From the NCBI GenBank assembly GCA_007844125.1, contig CM017557.1:57612857-57676856 (forward strand): a DNA stretch of 64,000 nucleotides. The letters run 5' to 3'. The stretch comes from Sinonovacula constricta. Lineage: Eukaryota > Mollusca > Bivalvia > Cardiida > Solecurtidae. The position numbers and the translations under genes are program-made. The notes below the pieces were generated by a model that had not been told where the DNA came from, did not search any database, and worked only from the letters and a program-made list of their open reading frames with translations. This document shows, in pieces, positions 11,665 to 23,321 of this stretch (position 1 is the first letter of the stretch; each line of letters opens with the position of its first letter).

Positions 11665-12125
11665 GACATAATTGTTGCCACTTTGGAGAGCATTGCCTCT
11701 AATGGAATGTATTTTATTATGGGGATGATAGTGTAGTGTCAAAAACATAAAATCACAGCTGTTCTGTGAGGCTTTTTTAAGAAAAGAAGAGCTGAGTATT
11801 CCAGTTATTTTTTTAAAATTGTAGCTTGCACCACTAATGTGCATCTTGCAATTATAAAACATAGTTGGAATTTATAGGAATTTGCAGCTGTTTGGCAAAG
11901 TATTGTTTAACAAAAGAAACTGAGTATACCGATGTTATTGATGTAGCTTGTAAATACAGTTTTAGCAGAGAACAAGGAAAACAAACAAAGTAGCAAATAC
12001 TGTACTTCCCATTATGGTTCGTTACTGTCAAATGTTTGTGTAATTAATCAGCAGTGTAAGGAAGTATTTATTTCAAACGATAGTCATCTTCTTGTTTAAA
12101 GCTCATGTCTCACATCCTAGTTTTT
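11665..12125 (+). repeat. Dispersed repeat D, second tandem copy
   Basis: Same landmarks as 11086-11500. It continues through TCTTGTTTAAAGCTCATGTC, which matches the inverted copy near 25060-25090 and so extends the repeat unit. Confidence 0.85.
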
Positions 12126-12129
12126 TCTT

Positions 12130-12655
12130 GTCTTTACTCTGGCAAGCTTATTATAAATCAGTTTGAAACGTCTGTCTTCATCTTTATGAGCTTTTGATTT
12201 ATTTAAAGTACTTCAAGCATGCATTAAGATAAATAAAAATAATGGCATAAATTATGCAATTTTTGGTGACAAACATAACTTTAAGCCATCAGGTAAAGGG
12301 GTTGATGACTTAATAGGGAAGGCTGTTAGATGTTACCACTTACCTACTACATTTGACATAGTCTTATATATAAAGCTTTTGTTTATAGCCAATATGGAAA
12401 CAATTACATGTAAATCTCATTTAAAATCAATCCAAACTGTTAACTTCTTGGAAAGATCCAGTACTCAGGTAGACACAAACTCAGTTATATGCTAATGATT
12501 ACAACAAACATGAAAAGGTAAATAGATGTTTAGCCAACGCCGAAGCAGCAAATAGTGAAGATCCTGATAAGAGTGCTCCATTTGGGAGCAATGAGGACAT
12601 GCTGAGGTGAATATGAACCCTTTTTTTTGGCCTGAGCATCTACTTCATAAAAGAT
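12130..12655. other. Non-coding, nothing recognised
   Basis: AT-rich, no feature supported. Confidence 0.5.
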
Positions 12656-12658
12656 AAA

Positions 12659-13170
12659 AGGTGGTATCAGACAATTTGGACAACAATTTCTTTTAAAAAA
12701 CAACAACACACACACAAAAAGTAATTGTTACCTGAAAGAGTCCTGACAAATGCTGTTCAACCGATGTCCTAGATCTGCATAAACAGTCAAGCATAAATCC
12801 GCACTTTGCTTTGCTAACAGGTATTTTCTATCTGAGCCATGCTGCAGAGATAGCTATTTTTAAACTATGAATACCATGTGAACACTTATTTCCAGATCAC
12901 GTCTTATTATCATTCCGGTAACCTGCTCTGATGTCAATATCTATTATTAGCAGAGACCACTATTGTATTTTTATAGAGTAGGAAATGATTTACTTTTTGT
13001 TCATGTTTTTCCTTTGTGATTTGTACAGTTAAACAATTTAGTTAGCATATAAAATTGTCTTCATTTAGACTGAAATGTGTGTTTATGCAGAAATTTTGCC
13101 CAAATTCCCGAAAACAGTGGTTTGATATTGTTACAAACATATGATATAGACAAACTTTAGGATAATACCT
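12659..13170 (-). mobile_element. MITE-T copy 3
   Basis: Begins AGGTGGTATCAGACA and ends GATAATACCT followed by TTAA. 512 bp, inverted relative to copy 1. The left flank has decayed from TTAA to ATAA. Confidence 0.9.
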
Positions 13171-13174
13171 TTAA

Positions 13175-13620
13175 GATGTACCAGAAAGGTAGGAGATATA
13201 AAGGGAGGGACTTTTCTATGTAGACCTGGCTATCAATAAATGTCAAGTATCTTAATGGGAAGTTGAAGACCCCGACCTGATTAGGAAAGTGATTCTGATG
13301 GGAGGTGGGGTTGGAATCTAACAAAGGTGAGGTATTTTTGGGAACAATGAACCAATTCTAAAGGACCAATCACACTAATTGTGTTCTCACACAAAAACTC
13401 CCATGAAAGAATCTGACTTATGTGCTGCTGACCTGGCAATTTTCTTTCCCATTTAACCCCTCATCTGCTACATTTGTTCACCATCTTAATCTTATTTCTT
13501 TTTCAACTTACAATGTCATAAAAAAGAAGAAAGAGGCACTGATTTAGACCAAGCAGAAGACAAGGTAGAACTATCAGACAGACAGATCCCGGCAGTGTCT
13601 GATCTGGATCTTCACTGTTT
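13175..13620. other. Non-coding, nothing firm
   Basis: Near 13545-13615 (AGACAGACAGATCC, CTGATCTGGATC) is a possible fragment of the hairpin repeat described at 7965-8160. No coding signal. Confidence 0.4.
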
Positions 13621-13621
13621 G

Positions 13622-13932
13622 TTTATGTTTATTGGGGTTATCACCCCACCAATAGTATTTCAGTTATCTGGAGACAGTGTCCACTTGAAGCAGATGTAGT
13701 GCTGCCTTCACTGTGTATAGCATGCTATGAACACCTGGCATATTACCACACCACATTATCCTGACACCTGGCCAACCAGTCATGGAATTACCCTTATATT
13801 TGTTTGAGCGTTAGCAAAGGGTGCTATACCACTACCATATTTAACAACTTTGGTAAGTCGTGGCCTGGGTTCGAACCCCGAGCCTTCCGAACCTGGAGCT
13901 GACACTCTACCAACTGTGCCACCAGGTCTGGT
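13622..13932 (-). repeat. SINE-B copy 1
   Basis: Plus-strand reading starts at TTTATGTTTATTGGGG (3' end of the SINE) and ends ACCAGGTCTGGT (5' end). Box B GGGTTCGAACCCC sits at about 13866-13879. The body has TTATCTGGAGACAGTGTCC and TCACTGTGTATAGCATGC, as in all family members. Confidence 0.92.
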
Positions 13933-14011
13933 GACCAGCTATTATTCAGGAGAAAGGCACCAGACCAGACACTTGTCCAGTTAGAGCTGGTTAGCAAGTC
14001 AGTTGAAAAAC

Positions 14012-14122
14012 CTCCTAGTATGAAAGAGTGTGCCATGACTGGACTTGAACCTATGCAATGACATGCTGAGGAAACCGAGACGTTGCAAGTCAATGACTCT
14101 ACCTGCTTGACCATCTGTGCCC
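14012..14122 (-). repeat. tRNA-like SINE head related to SINE-A
   Basis: On the minus strand: TGGTCAAGCAGGTAGAGTC (box A) and GGTTCAAGTCC (box B), with GACTTGCAAC between them. The architecture matches the SINE-A head (GTAGAGTCGCCGACTTGTAAC), but the sequence after box B differs. It may be a diverged subfamily with another body. Confidence 0.6.
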
Positions 14123-14169
14123 CAAAAGCTTTTAAGCCATATATTGGATACAAATGTAACACCCCATAC

Positions 14170-15107
14170 AGAGGAAAGACACTCAGACAAAACTTTTTAA
14201 CTCATTTCTAGTGTCTCAATCATTGATAGTTATCAAAAGGTCATGACCACTTTTCAAGAAATGAAGAAAAACCCACAACATTATATGATAGTCAACATTT
14301 CCAAGAAATACAATAAATCACAAATAATGCCTTGTGATAATATCTGTCCTATATGAAGGACATCATTAATCAGCAGAAAATGCTTAAATGATAAAGAAAA
14401 AAGCCAAGCCAGTGACAATTTTATGAGAATGGGGGACATATTTCTCGCCTCTGTTTACATATATTGTCCAGACATTCTGTCATATGTAATGGATTCTGAG
14501 TGCAGTAACAGTTACTGTTAATGTACCTTCATTGTACTGTTTCATTCTATTTTCTCAGATTCTTTTCTCATTTCTATTTCAATAAAAACCAGTTGGTGAC
14601 CAGTTACCGGGACAACTGTCAAGGCTGGACATTTTAATGACCTCCAAGGACACACCAAATGAGCATGGTCACTTTTGTTATACCGTAAACTTTTATAGAT
14701 AACTTGCTTTTTTTTCCCCCTAACTATGATAAAAAAGGAGTCGGTGCCTTTTATTCATGCGAAGTAAAGTTTCCCCTTTTTTCCAAAAGTGACCCTTATA
14801 CTAAACTGACCGCAGAGACTATCGCCGATAGAAGCAGCCATAGACAATTGTTTTGTGCCATTTTCAGGGAAAACCTTCATTGTTTTTACCTAAAATTTGA
14901 TATCAAACGTAAAAAAAAAAGCAACAATATGCAATACATTTTTACATAAATATCACTTTATTACAACAAAATCGGCGCAGTTTCAAAATCCGGTAAACCA
15001 TAAACTGTTTCATAGCACTCCTTTCAGAGCTTACATCACAAGTAATATGATTATAGCAGGAAGTTAACAAGTTCAATTTCTGATCAGATGTCAGATGTAT
15101 CATTAAA
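14170..15107. other. Non-coding, nothing firm
   Basis: A frame at 14704-14949 lacks protein-like character. The segment 14680-15000 begins ACCGTAAAC and ends CCGGTAAACC. I could not pair these as inverted repeats. Confidence 0.4.
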
Positions 15108-15109
15108 TA

Positions 15110-15879
15110 CTGTGAAAGTATTTAATTTCGTGGAGCATTTAATTTCGTGGAATTCGTGGGCAAGTCAATCCACGAATTTAAGTACCAACGATATAAAATC
15201 CCCTCAGTTAGACTTTCGAATGCTAGATTTACTTGTAAATCATGTCAACATATTTTTACTAAACAAATTAAAGCTCAAACAAACAGACAATTTCACCACA
15301 CTTTATTTACATTGTATTGACATAGAACGATATAACATGTTTACGAACATAAGCCATTTAATCATAAAAAACGATCTATGCTAAGTAATTTTATACTGTA
15401 ATATATACACGAGCACTATAAACTTTATAGGTGTAGGGTGTTTACTCAAGGGTCTGTTTTGTGTCAGTTTGCATAGTGCGCTAATTGGCGTTAATTGACA
15501 GTCAATGACTTCGTTAAATTAGACCCTTAAAAGAACCCGCACCCCTAACATCTTTATGATTATAATCCCTTAAATGACACGCTAATTGACAGGTGTCATA
15601 AAAGTCGTCTGATGAGACTCGGCTGTGAAAACATTGACCGGCTGCCGTGGATCAATATCACCAGGCGTGACGTAAGACAATAGGCAGAGTCACTCGCTAA
15701 TCCGTAGTTTCGCATTGACCCTGTTTCAGTGTTAGGCCTCAGTTTCGCATCTGTCAAAAATCGAAGGTATTTTTTTTATTTTCGTGGGTAGGGCAATCCA
15801 CGAAATCAAGTACCCACGAATATGCCCGTCCTCTTCAAACAACAAAATTTCTGCCCCACGAAATAAAATGCTTTCACAG
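15110..15879. mobile_element. 770-bp TA-flanked MITE with 27-bp inverted ends
   Basis: Left end CTGTGAAAGTATTTAATTTC; the inverted right end reads CTGTGAAAGCATTTTATTTC. 24 of 27 positions agree. TA flanks both ends (15108-15109, 15880-15881). Just inside, AATCCACGAA...AAGTACC occurs at about 15170 and again at about 15795. A TA duplication with CTG...CAG ends suggests a Tc1/mariner-mobilised element (inference). No transposase is present. The open frame at 15088-15384 is AT-rich chance. Confidence 0.85.
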
Positions 15880-16078
15880 TATTACAGTTTCATTTTGAGA
15901 ACAATTCAATCTTACAGAAAGCTATAAAAGCAAGCAAAATTCTACAGTCAGGACAGATGCAGCATGAAGTTGTGGGTGCTAGCCCTGGCAAGTGGATAAA
16001 AGCAGTGACTACATTAACTGCTATCAGTACACTTGTATTGAAATTGTGTCTAAATGAATGCAGACATAGGACTGCCTT

Positions 16079-16320
16079 TGGTTTGGTTTTGGTTTTTGAG
16101 ATACATTGCAGTGACCAATCATGATTATTATTGCAATGTCCAGCTTTTTGGTGGGGGAAGACACCAGACAAATGCTGGGTAGAACCATTGGCACACCACA
16201 AGTCAGCTGGAAGACCTTCCCACATTAAGTTCTTCGCCCCGAATGGGACTTGAACCCATGTGGTGAGCAGTCAGAGGAGTTACAAATTGGCAACTCTACC
16301 ACTACGCCTCGGGCGCCCCC
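16079..16320 (-). repeat. SINE-A copy with perfect 12-bp target duplication
   Basis: TAGGACTGCCTT flanks the element at 16067-16078 and 16321-16332, so its boundaries are exact and it is 242 bp long. The minus-strand 5' end is GGGGGCGCCCGAGGCGTAG with box A TAGTGGTAGAGTTG, box B GGGTTCAAGTCCC, and the 3' end in TGTATCTCAAAAACC. This is the best definition of SINE-A in the window. Confidence 0.95.
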
Positions 16321-16329
16321 TAGGACTGC

Positions 16330-16745
16330 CTTCACCATTCAATGTGACAGCATACCTTCACCTTATGTGACTATGCAATCTTTTGGAAATGACTCAATCC
16401 CAAACTAAAGAAATATTTAACCCTACCTAAATAGTTTAAACATATTTTATTGCCAAATTTATAGATATATTTCTTTACAATCCACGTGCAGTCACACACA
16501 AAAACAACATAGGCAAATGGGTTAAGTAACAAGTTGTTAAACTAAGATTTTACTCTGTGGACTCTATCTACTAAACTTCAGGAAACTAATTTAAGGTGTA
16601 AAACATTGTAAATAATTAAAAAAAAAAAATTCAATGAATTTTTCAAAATGTATAATTGCATAAATGTTGTAAGAATGTAATAGTGAACACATAAATCTGT
16701 AATAAATAAACGCTGTACCTCCACCCTTGCAAAGTTTCCTAAAGC
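16330..16745. other. Non-coding, nothing recognised
   Basis: AT-rich flank between SINE-A and the 30-bp array. Confidence 0.5.
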
Positions 16746-16746
16746 A

Positions 16747-17024
16747 TGAAATTTCCATAGCATAAAAACTAATAAAAATTATTTCCATAGCATAAAAACT
16801 AATAAAAATTATTTCCATAGCAAAAAAAAAACTAATAAAAACTATTTCCATAGCAAAAAAAACTAATAAAAATTATTTCCATAGCATAAAAACAATTTAT
16901 ATCCAGAACATAAAAACTAATAAAAATTATGTCCATAGCATAAAAAGTAACAAAAATTATGGCTATAGCATAAAAACTAATAAAAATTATTTCCATAGCA
17001 TAAAAAACTAATAAAAATTAATAC
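16747..17024. repeat. 30-bp AT-rich tandem array, about 9 units
   Basis: Unit TTTCCATAGCATAAAAACTA followed by ATAAAAATTA. Unit length varies with the A-run (29-33 bp), and one unit near 16895 is partly deleted. Confidence 0.93.
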
Positions 17025-17029
17025 AGATA

Positions 17030-18060
17030 TTTTGGGGGAGAATCTTCATTTTACACTTCACTAAACTGCGATGTATGATGATCAAATGTGCATATAGCTC
17101 AGCTGTTGTATCTGATACCTGTAGATGTATTTATAGGTAACAGGTAACAAGGCCCAAGAATATAAAAAAAGAAATATTTACAAAGATTTATACACTCATC
17201 TTGGCTCAGGACTATAACAGTTTAGTTTAAACAGTCTTAGCCTCAATTTCAAGCAGTTTGACTGGCCGTCATTCAAAATTCTATATTGGCTAATGAAGTT
17301 GCTTAGAATTTAATTTAATGTTTTTTCTTCATTTCTATAGAAATACTTTAATATTGTGGGGACTGTATGGTAAAACCTAGATGAACCCACATCATAAATT
17401 AAATTCATGGACATTTTATAGTCTTTGGAGTCATTTTAGTCAAACTTTACAGCTGTCAACTAATTCATCACAAAACTGTACTTTACAACTCTGTACAATA
17501 TATCATATTGTGAACAATTGCCTTAAACAGCTTTTGGTAAATTGATGCTAAACACAGACAAACTATGCATAATTATCCCTTTTAAAGCACAATAAGCTGA
17601 CCCTGTGCTTTCATGACATGGTGTGGTGATGTACACTTAAGACTATTGTCCACTGCCATTAACTCTTAACCCGCTAAGCATGAATGGATCCAATTTAGAT
17701 AACTAGCGCAGATTCAGATAAGCTCTCTCTCTCTCACCAGGAGCCTGCTAACCAGGACCAATTAGCCAGGACCAATAAGTCTCTTAGAAATATGTCTTAT
17801 TTCCTATAAACATACAATTTATGTTAGTAAATATCTATGCATTGAGTAAGGGTTATTAACAGAGAAAGCAGGTTCAGGGTAGGAAGGTTAGAAAGATATC
17901 TGACCTTTGAACCTATAGCTGGAGGGACTAAGGGTGACAAAGTGATCATTTTCACAGATCAGTGAGCAATCTCGATATACAACAGTGGGATGATAATTGC
18001 CAAAACAATGATCTAATCTTTCTAAAATGGAAAGTTCGAAGAAATAAAGTCAATTTGCTT
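17030..18060. other. Non-coding, nothing recognised
   Basis: No repeat family or coding signal. A short CT run lies at about 17724. Confidence 0.5.
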
Positions 18061-18065
18061 TTGGT

Positions 18066-18215
18066 TAGGTTTCAAGATACATTGAAAACATGAAAATATG
18101 GTCATAATGGTGATATGCAGCTACTTTTGGAGGAAGACTGTTTATGAATATCTGTGTAGAGCCAACTTAGAACCTTGTGTGCTCTCCAGGTCAGCTGGCA
18201 AACCTTATCACATGA
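18066..18215 (-). repeat. SINE-A 3' fragment, strongly diverged
   Basis: Retains CAAGATACATTG, GGTCATAATGG, TGGAGGAAGAC, GTAGAGCCAAC and GGTCAGCTGG in family order. The head is missing. Confidence 0.65.
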
Positions 18216-18219
18216 AAAT

Positions 18220-18990
18220 ACAGTAAATAGGTATGTAATTCTGGTTATGCCTTTAAGCAAAAATGAACCTTCAATGTACTTTTGAGGTCTTTGATTTTCT
18301 TTGGTCAAGTACCACGCCAATAGTCAAGCTACTAAAGGCTTTTCACTGGACACTACAAAAGCATGTCACTAGCCAACTAATGAAATTTGCCACTTGCTTT
18401 TTAAGTTCTTACATAGATGGCTTGAGACTTCTTCAATGGCTTTAATCAATAGCCTTCTATTACAATAGCTGTTGCACATATAATAATGTTGTTTTGTATC
18501 AGTAAATCCTCAAACATGAAAGATTTATTGCACTGAAACTTGTTGAAGTAAACTACTGAGAAATTTGATAATGCTTTACTTCAACAGCCATAAAAAGGAC
18601 ATAACTTCCACATAAAAGGCTCAATTAAGCTCTGAACACTTTTCGTTCAGCAATAAAAATGCTATAATTACATCTGCAAGCTACAACAATAAAGGCTCAA
18701 TTCAATCTCTTTGCTCAACTTCCTGATTTAAATGAGGTTTGTTACATATCAAAGTAATGTCTAAGGGCCTGTGGTTCTAATCAACAAACACAAGAGTGTT
18801 GAGCTTCTCACCTCACAGGTGCAAATCCCAAAAGAGGCACAAACATGTTATAAATGAAAGCTTTGCAAGCACTGGGGTATTGCTGCTTTAAAAAAATTGA
18901 CACATTTTGAGACAATGAAAACTGTATAGGCTAAACCATTGTACATAGTTCTGGGATTAGTCAAAATTCCCCTTCTTAAACTATACAACT
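18220..18990. other. Non-coding, nothing firm
   Basis: A 60-codon frame (18263-18445) is open, but I see no splice sites or motif and do not call it. Confidence 0.45.
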
Positions 18991-18991
18991 C

Positions 18992-19295
18992 TGTTTATGT
19001 TTATTGGGTTTATAATCCCACCAACAGTATTTCAATTATCTGGAGACAGTGTCCACTTGAAGCAGTTATAGTGCTGCCTTTACTGTGTATAGCATGCTGG
19101 CATGATACCACACCCAGTCACATTATCCTGACACTGGGCCAACCAGTCATGGAACTAACTACCCTTATAGTTAGTTAAGTGTTAGCAAGGGAGCTATACC
19201 ACTTCCATTTTACGACTTTGGCATGGCCCGGGATTGAACCAGGGGCCTCTCATACCTGCAGCCGATGCTTTACCAATTGCACTACCAGGTCCGGT
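18992..19295 (-). repeat. SINE-B copy 2
   Basis: Full family order from TTTATTGGGTTTATAATCCC to ACCAGGTCCGGT. Possible target duplication TATACAACT (left, about 18981) and TATAGAACT (right, 19295-19303), one mismatch. Confidence 0.92.
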
Positions 19296-19369
19296 ATAGA
19301 ACTTAATATGGCATGTGATAAGCAGAAGGGTAAGGATCCTGACCTGTAGAGATGATCTTTATGGTCGAG

Positions 19370-19700
19370 GTCTGGTTACATAACATGCATGTTTCACAGG
19401 ATGCTCTATTGCTATGTGCTCTAGATGGTGGTTATGTATAAAAGGGATATTGTATTTCTACTAGCTGCAGATAGTGGTTTCTGCATAAATTAAGTAAATA
19501 TAGTTCACTGTATCTTGCATTGTACAGTCACATTTATATCTAGCTTAAACAAGATGAACAGAACATTTGATGATTTGGTAATGCTACAGGATTTTAACTG
19601 TCTGATTCTTCTTTCTTTTTACACCCTATACTGGAAATACGTGGACCTATTTCTTGATGCGTCAAGAAATAGTTTAAATCTGTTTGATTGGCTACTTGTC
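19370..19700 (+). repeat. Dispersed repeat F, copy 1
   Basis: Shares ACATTTATATCTAGCTTAAAC, AACATTTGATGATTT, CTACAGGATTTTAACTG and the CACCCTATA...TGGACCTATTTCTTG block with 24560-24770 and 32560-32790. Family affiliation unknown. Confidence 0.75.
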
Positions 19701-19976
19701 CCTAAATGGTAACATTTTGTAATACTGCTACCTTAGTACAGACAAACAATAGCCTTCAGCCTGGCCTGTGCTTCAGTGGTTCTATGTAAGCAAGTTGCAT
19801 TATTTGGCTGGAACATTCTACAATCATTCTTTAATATTGTGATTGTGTACACAAAAAGAAGATACAGTTCTGCCTTCATAAAAATAACATCCTAGCTCAA
19901 GGACAGGAAAATATAATACTATAGACCTTGTTAGAAAAAAACATCAGAATTTCTGGCTGCACTCTTTCAAGCAAGG

Positions 19977-20248
19977 ATTTACCGATATTTTTGCTGATAC
20001 TGTGCAGCAACATTTCTATCATTACAGCACAGGGGCACTTATGAGGTGCCCATGGACTGAACCCAGCCGGTCGATTATACTGACACCGACGAGTCAGGCA
20101 TAATGCTGTCCCTTTATCCCCGAGTGCTAGGTGGGAAGCCACTACTACAAAAAGTTCAAAAGTCTTTGGTTTGACCTGGCTGGGTTTTGAACCCGTGACC
20201 TCCCTATCCGCAAGCCGATGCTCTACCACTTGAGCTATAGCGGACAGT
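19977..20248 (-). repeat. SINE-C copy 2 with 12-bp target duplication
   Basis: TTTCAAGCAAGG (19965-19976) and TTTCTAGCAAGG (20249-20260) match at 11 of 12 positions. The copy extends to the full 3' tail (CGATATTTTTGCTGATACTG), which defines the long form. Head CGCTATAGCTCAAGTGGTAG on the minus strand. Confidence 0.93.
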
Positions 20249-20261
20249 TTTCTAGCAAGGT

Positions 20262-20815
20262 TCTGGGCCTTAGTTCAAGTGGTCTAGAGAATGATGAATT
20301 TTGGGATGGGGAATATGTTTGATTTTATAAGGACAGGCATCACCTGCAGAGGTTACAGCTACATGGCTATCTCTATAACAACTGAACATAAATTTCACCC
20401 AACAGCACCAATTTAACACTTCAAAGACAGTGGGAAAACTATATCTATTAATCTGTCCAGAGGGGTGAAAGAAGGTATTTGGTTTACAGGTTACAGAGAC
20501 AATTTTAGCACAGGTTGATAAGAGCTGACATTTCTAGACTGAAAAGAGATGGAGATAGGATCCTTCAGGTCAGATTGATGAAAAGCTCCTGGAAATTCCC
20601 CTTCATTCTGACAGTGTGTAGAGCATGTCTGATTTCCTGAATTTGCAGCTATTAGCAATATGGTTTTGTCCCTAGAGGCTAAAGGCTGCAGTTTTTATAT
20701 GTAAATCAATGCATACCATAGTATGGCAGCTTAATGAAAAATTTTCTATATTACAAATTTATAATGGATTGCCAATAAAATCTTAGGTTGCAAGTTTGAT
20801 TCCAGTAACAAGGTA
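20262..20815. other. Non-coding, nothing recognised
   Basis: No feature supported. Confidence 0.5.
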
Positions 20816-20819
20816 TTAA

Positions 20820-21287
20820 ATGTGGTAACCAACAGTTTGCCTATAATAAATATACATACCAATATCTAACCACTGCTTTGAGCAAATCAGTCATACTTTT
20901 TGCATAAACCCTTACTTTAGTCCATATAAAGATGATTTTAAACATTAACTTTATTGTTAGACTGTACTTAAGTGAAAAAATTACTCTAAATGTCCACTGT
21001 TTCCACCTCTATAAAAAGCATGATAGTGGTTTCTGCTAAGAAAAGATATCAACGTCAGAGCGGATTACACGGATGACTTTATAAAAGTAAGTGGTCACAT
21101 GGTTTTCTAAGTTTAAGAATAGCTATCTCTGCAGCATGGCTTGGAAAGGAAACACCTGTTTGCAATGACAAGAGGGGATTTATCCTTGACTGTTCACAAA
21201 GATCTTCAATAAACAGTATTTTGCAAGGCCTTTTCTGTTACCAAAGACTTATCTGGTTATTTGAGACTTTTTTTTTCGATACCACCT
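20820..21287 (+). mobile_element. MITE-T copy 4
   Basis: Flanked by TTAA at 20816-20819 and 21288-21291. Begins ATGTGGTAACCAACAG and ends CGATACCACCT. Confidence 0.92.
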
Positions 21288-21291
21288 TTAA

Positions 21292-21849
21292 TATAATGTA
21301 CAGCAAGATTTTAAAGGTTGTTTAAAGGCTGGTGGACCAGGTACAGTTTTAAGACAATCAGACTATAAAATGTCCTTTAGAAGTACTCTTTCCTAGTTCA
21401 ACTAATTACCCCCAGCCCTATAACGACTGACTGACCTTTCCTTATTGCTGCATAGATGTTTACTTCTCCAATACTTCATTCATAATTGTTCACTTCAAAA
21501 CGAGCTTCCTTACAACAAATATTGAAAGATTACTCTAAAGTCCTTGACCTCTAGGCAAGCAAAGAAGACTTGCGGGATTACCATTCACAAACCTGTTGGC
21601 AAATTTATATTTCTTGTGTAAATATTATTCCAATATTGACCGGATCTCCAGGTATAGTTGGAGAATATAGGACCTGAAATTGCAATATATCCCATAATTC
21701 TCAAGGAGAGTATACATATTTGATAATCAATGGCATTGTCTCATTGAAATGATTCAAATGAGTACCAACAATTTACGGTGTAGAGGATAAATTTATAAGT
21801 AAACGTTAAAACCCCCCAAAAATATAGTGCTGAGCTCTGTTATTTACAG
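21292..21849 (+). other. Non-coding; ends in a splice acceptor-like site
   Basis: No repeat family recognised. The last 20 bp (CTGAGCTCTGTTATTTACAG) form a reasonable pyrimidine tract with a terminal AG. Confidence 0.4.
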
Positions 21850-22019
21850 TCCACAATTGCATGGGGTGAGGGGTAGAGAAGGCTTGGCTGTCTGGTCAAT
21901 ATTTAGGGATCAGGACTATTGTCTCAGAAGCAGGAACAGTGGTCAGGTCAATTCTGTGAACACCGCTGCTGACCACTGGTCAGACATCTGGAGTCAGTTG
22001 CTGGCAGACATTTATACAG
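21850..22019 (+). CDS. Candidate internal exon, 170 nt, unknown gene
   Basis: Bounded by CTGTTATTTACAG before the exon and ACAG|GTACAT after it. In the open frame the first base is a third codon position, then 56 whole codons, then one base, so it enters in phase 2 and leaves in phase 1. The peptide looks protein-like: it begins PQLHGVRGREGLAVWSIF and ends with DHWSDIWSQLLADIYT, with five tryptophan or aromatic anchors in a balanced composition unlike the AT-rich frames around it. It sits in single-copy-looking sequence between two MITE-T copies. I recognise no family and cannot assign a function. The other two frames have stops. The segment 29793-29881 could accept its phase. It might instead be an unrecognised repeat. 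Confidence 0.45.
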
Positions 22020-22269
22020 GTACATTGTACTTGCTCAAATGTTTGGTAATCATCCCTACATTAGGCAAATTTGTGGAACTTTCTGGAGTCTTCATCGTGT
22101 TTAAAAAGGGAGTGACTAAAGATATTATGTCCAAAAAAAAGTGCCTTAAATGTGCCCGAAAGTGAAAGCCAACAGTCTGGATCAGTTTTGTTTCTCTCAA
22201 ACAACTAAGTGAATAACAGATGCCTAAAAAGATCCCATATAATCCATGACCATAACTATCCTTTTTTAA

Positions 22270-22698
22270 AGGTGGTATCCAACAGTTTGGAGCAAAATAT
22301 TGTTTCACAAAAAACCACATATGGAACAGTGGAAGAAAAAAATCACTACTTCTCACTGCAAACAGGTATTTCCTATCTGAGCCATGCTGCAGAGATAGCT
22401 ATTTTTAACTAAGAAAACCATGTGACAACTCACTTTTGAGTTTACATATCGTCATCCGGGTAATTTGCTCTGACATTGTTATGTATTTATAGCAGTGATC
22501 ACTAATGTGATCATTAATAGATTTGGAATGATTGGAGTGTTTTTATAGCCAATTGTACTATCTTATAATAAAGTCGGTGTTCAAAATCGTCTTTACTTAT
22601 ACTAAAATATGAGTGCATGCAGAAAGTATGTCCTAATTCCCCAAAGCAGTGGTAAGGTATTGTTACATGAATATGATATAGGCAAACTGTCGGACACC
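22270..22698 (-). mobile_element. MITE-T copy 5
   Basis: Starts after TTAA (22266-22269) with AGGTGGTATCCAACAG and ends about CAAACTGTCGGACACCA, with the last bases and right TTAA eroded. Confidence 0.9.
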
Positions 22699-22931
22699 AG
22701 CAAATTTGAAAAGTTAACAAAACATACACAGGTATATCTTTTTTTGAATCTGACAAGAGAAATGCTCAAGTAGCAGATTCTGCTTTTAAAAGAACAAAAC
22801 ATATTGAGGACTGGGTGTTATAAACAAAGCTGATGTCATAATCAGGTCACAAAGGTTCACTGAAACCTCTTCCTGCTTGGTATCAACCAATATATCCTTG
22901 ATTACCAACCAAACATTGAATTCACTATTAA

Positions 22932-23317
22932 AGGTGCTATCCAACAGTTTGCCTGCATCAAATACAAGTAACAATACTTCTTACAACTGTTTAGAAAATT
23001 TCAGCATATTTTTTCACCATAAACTCATACTTTGGTGTAAATAATGTCAGAAAGGACTGGCCAGAATGCTGATGACAATATAAAGTGGTCTCAGAAGTAA
23101 GTGACCACATGGTTTTCTTAGTCTATAAATAGCTTAATCTGCTGCATGGCTCAGATAGGAAATACCTGTTTGCAATGATGAGAGTGGATTAATGCTTCAC
23201 TGTTCACACCGATCAAGGGGATAGATGAGCGGAATTTTGATGGACCTTTTCAGGTAACAATGATTAATTTGGTAATTTGAGAAAAAAGTATTTAGTTCAA
23301 ACTCTCAGATTCCAAAT
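22932..23317 (+). mobile_element. MITE-T copy 6, shortened
   Basis: TTAA at 22928-22931 and 23318-23321. Begins AGGTGCTATCCAACAG and ends TCTCAGATTCCAAAT. At 386 bp it lacks roughly 100 bp of the usual interior. Confidence 0.88.
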
Positions 23318-23321
23318 TTAA

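Noticed and set aside
13824..14162. 112-codon minus-strand frame and an overlapping one
   Set aside because: Reads across SINE-B and a second SINE head; similar frames appear in other SINE copies (for example 9781-10005, 19897-20229, 61394-61636).
14680..15010. Possible MITE between ACCGTAAAC and CCGGTAAACC
   Set aside because: The two words are direct rather than inverted and no target duplication is visible.
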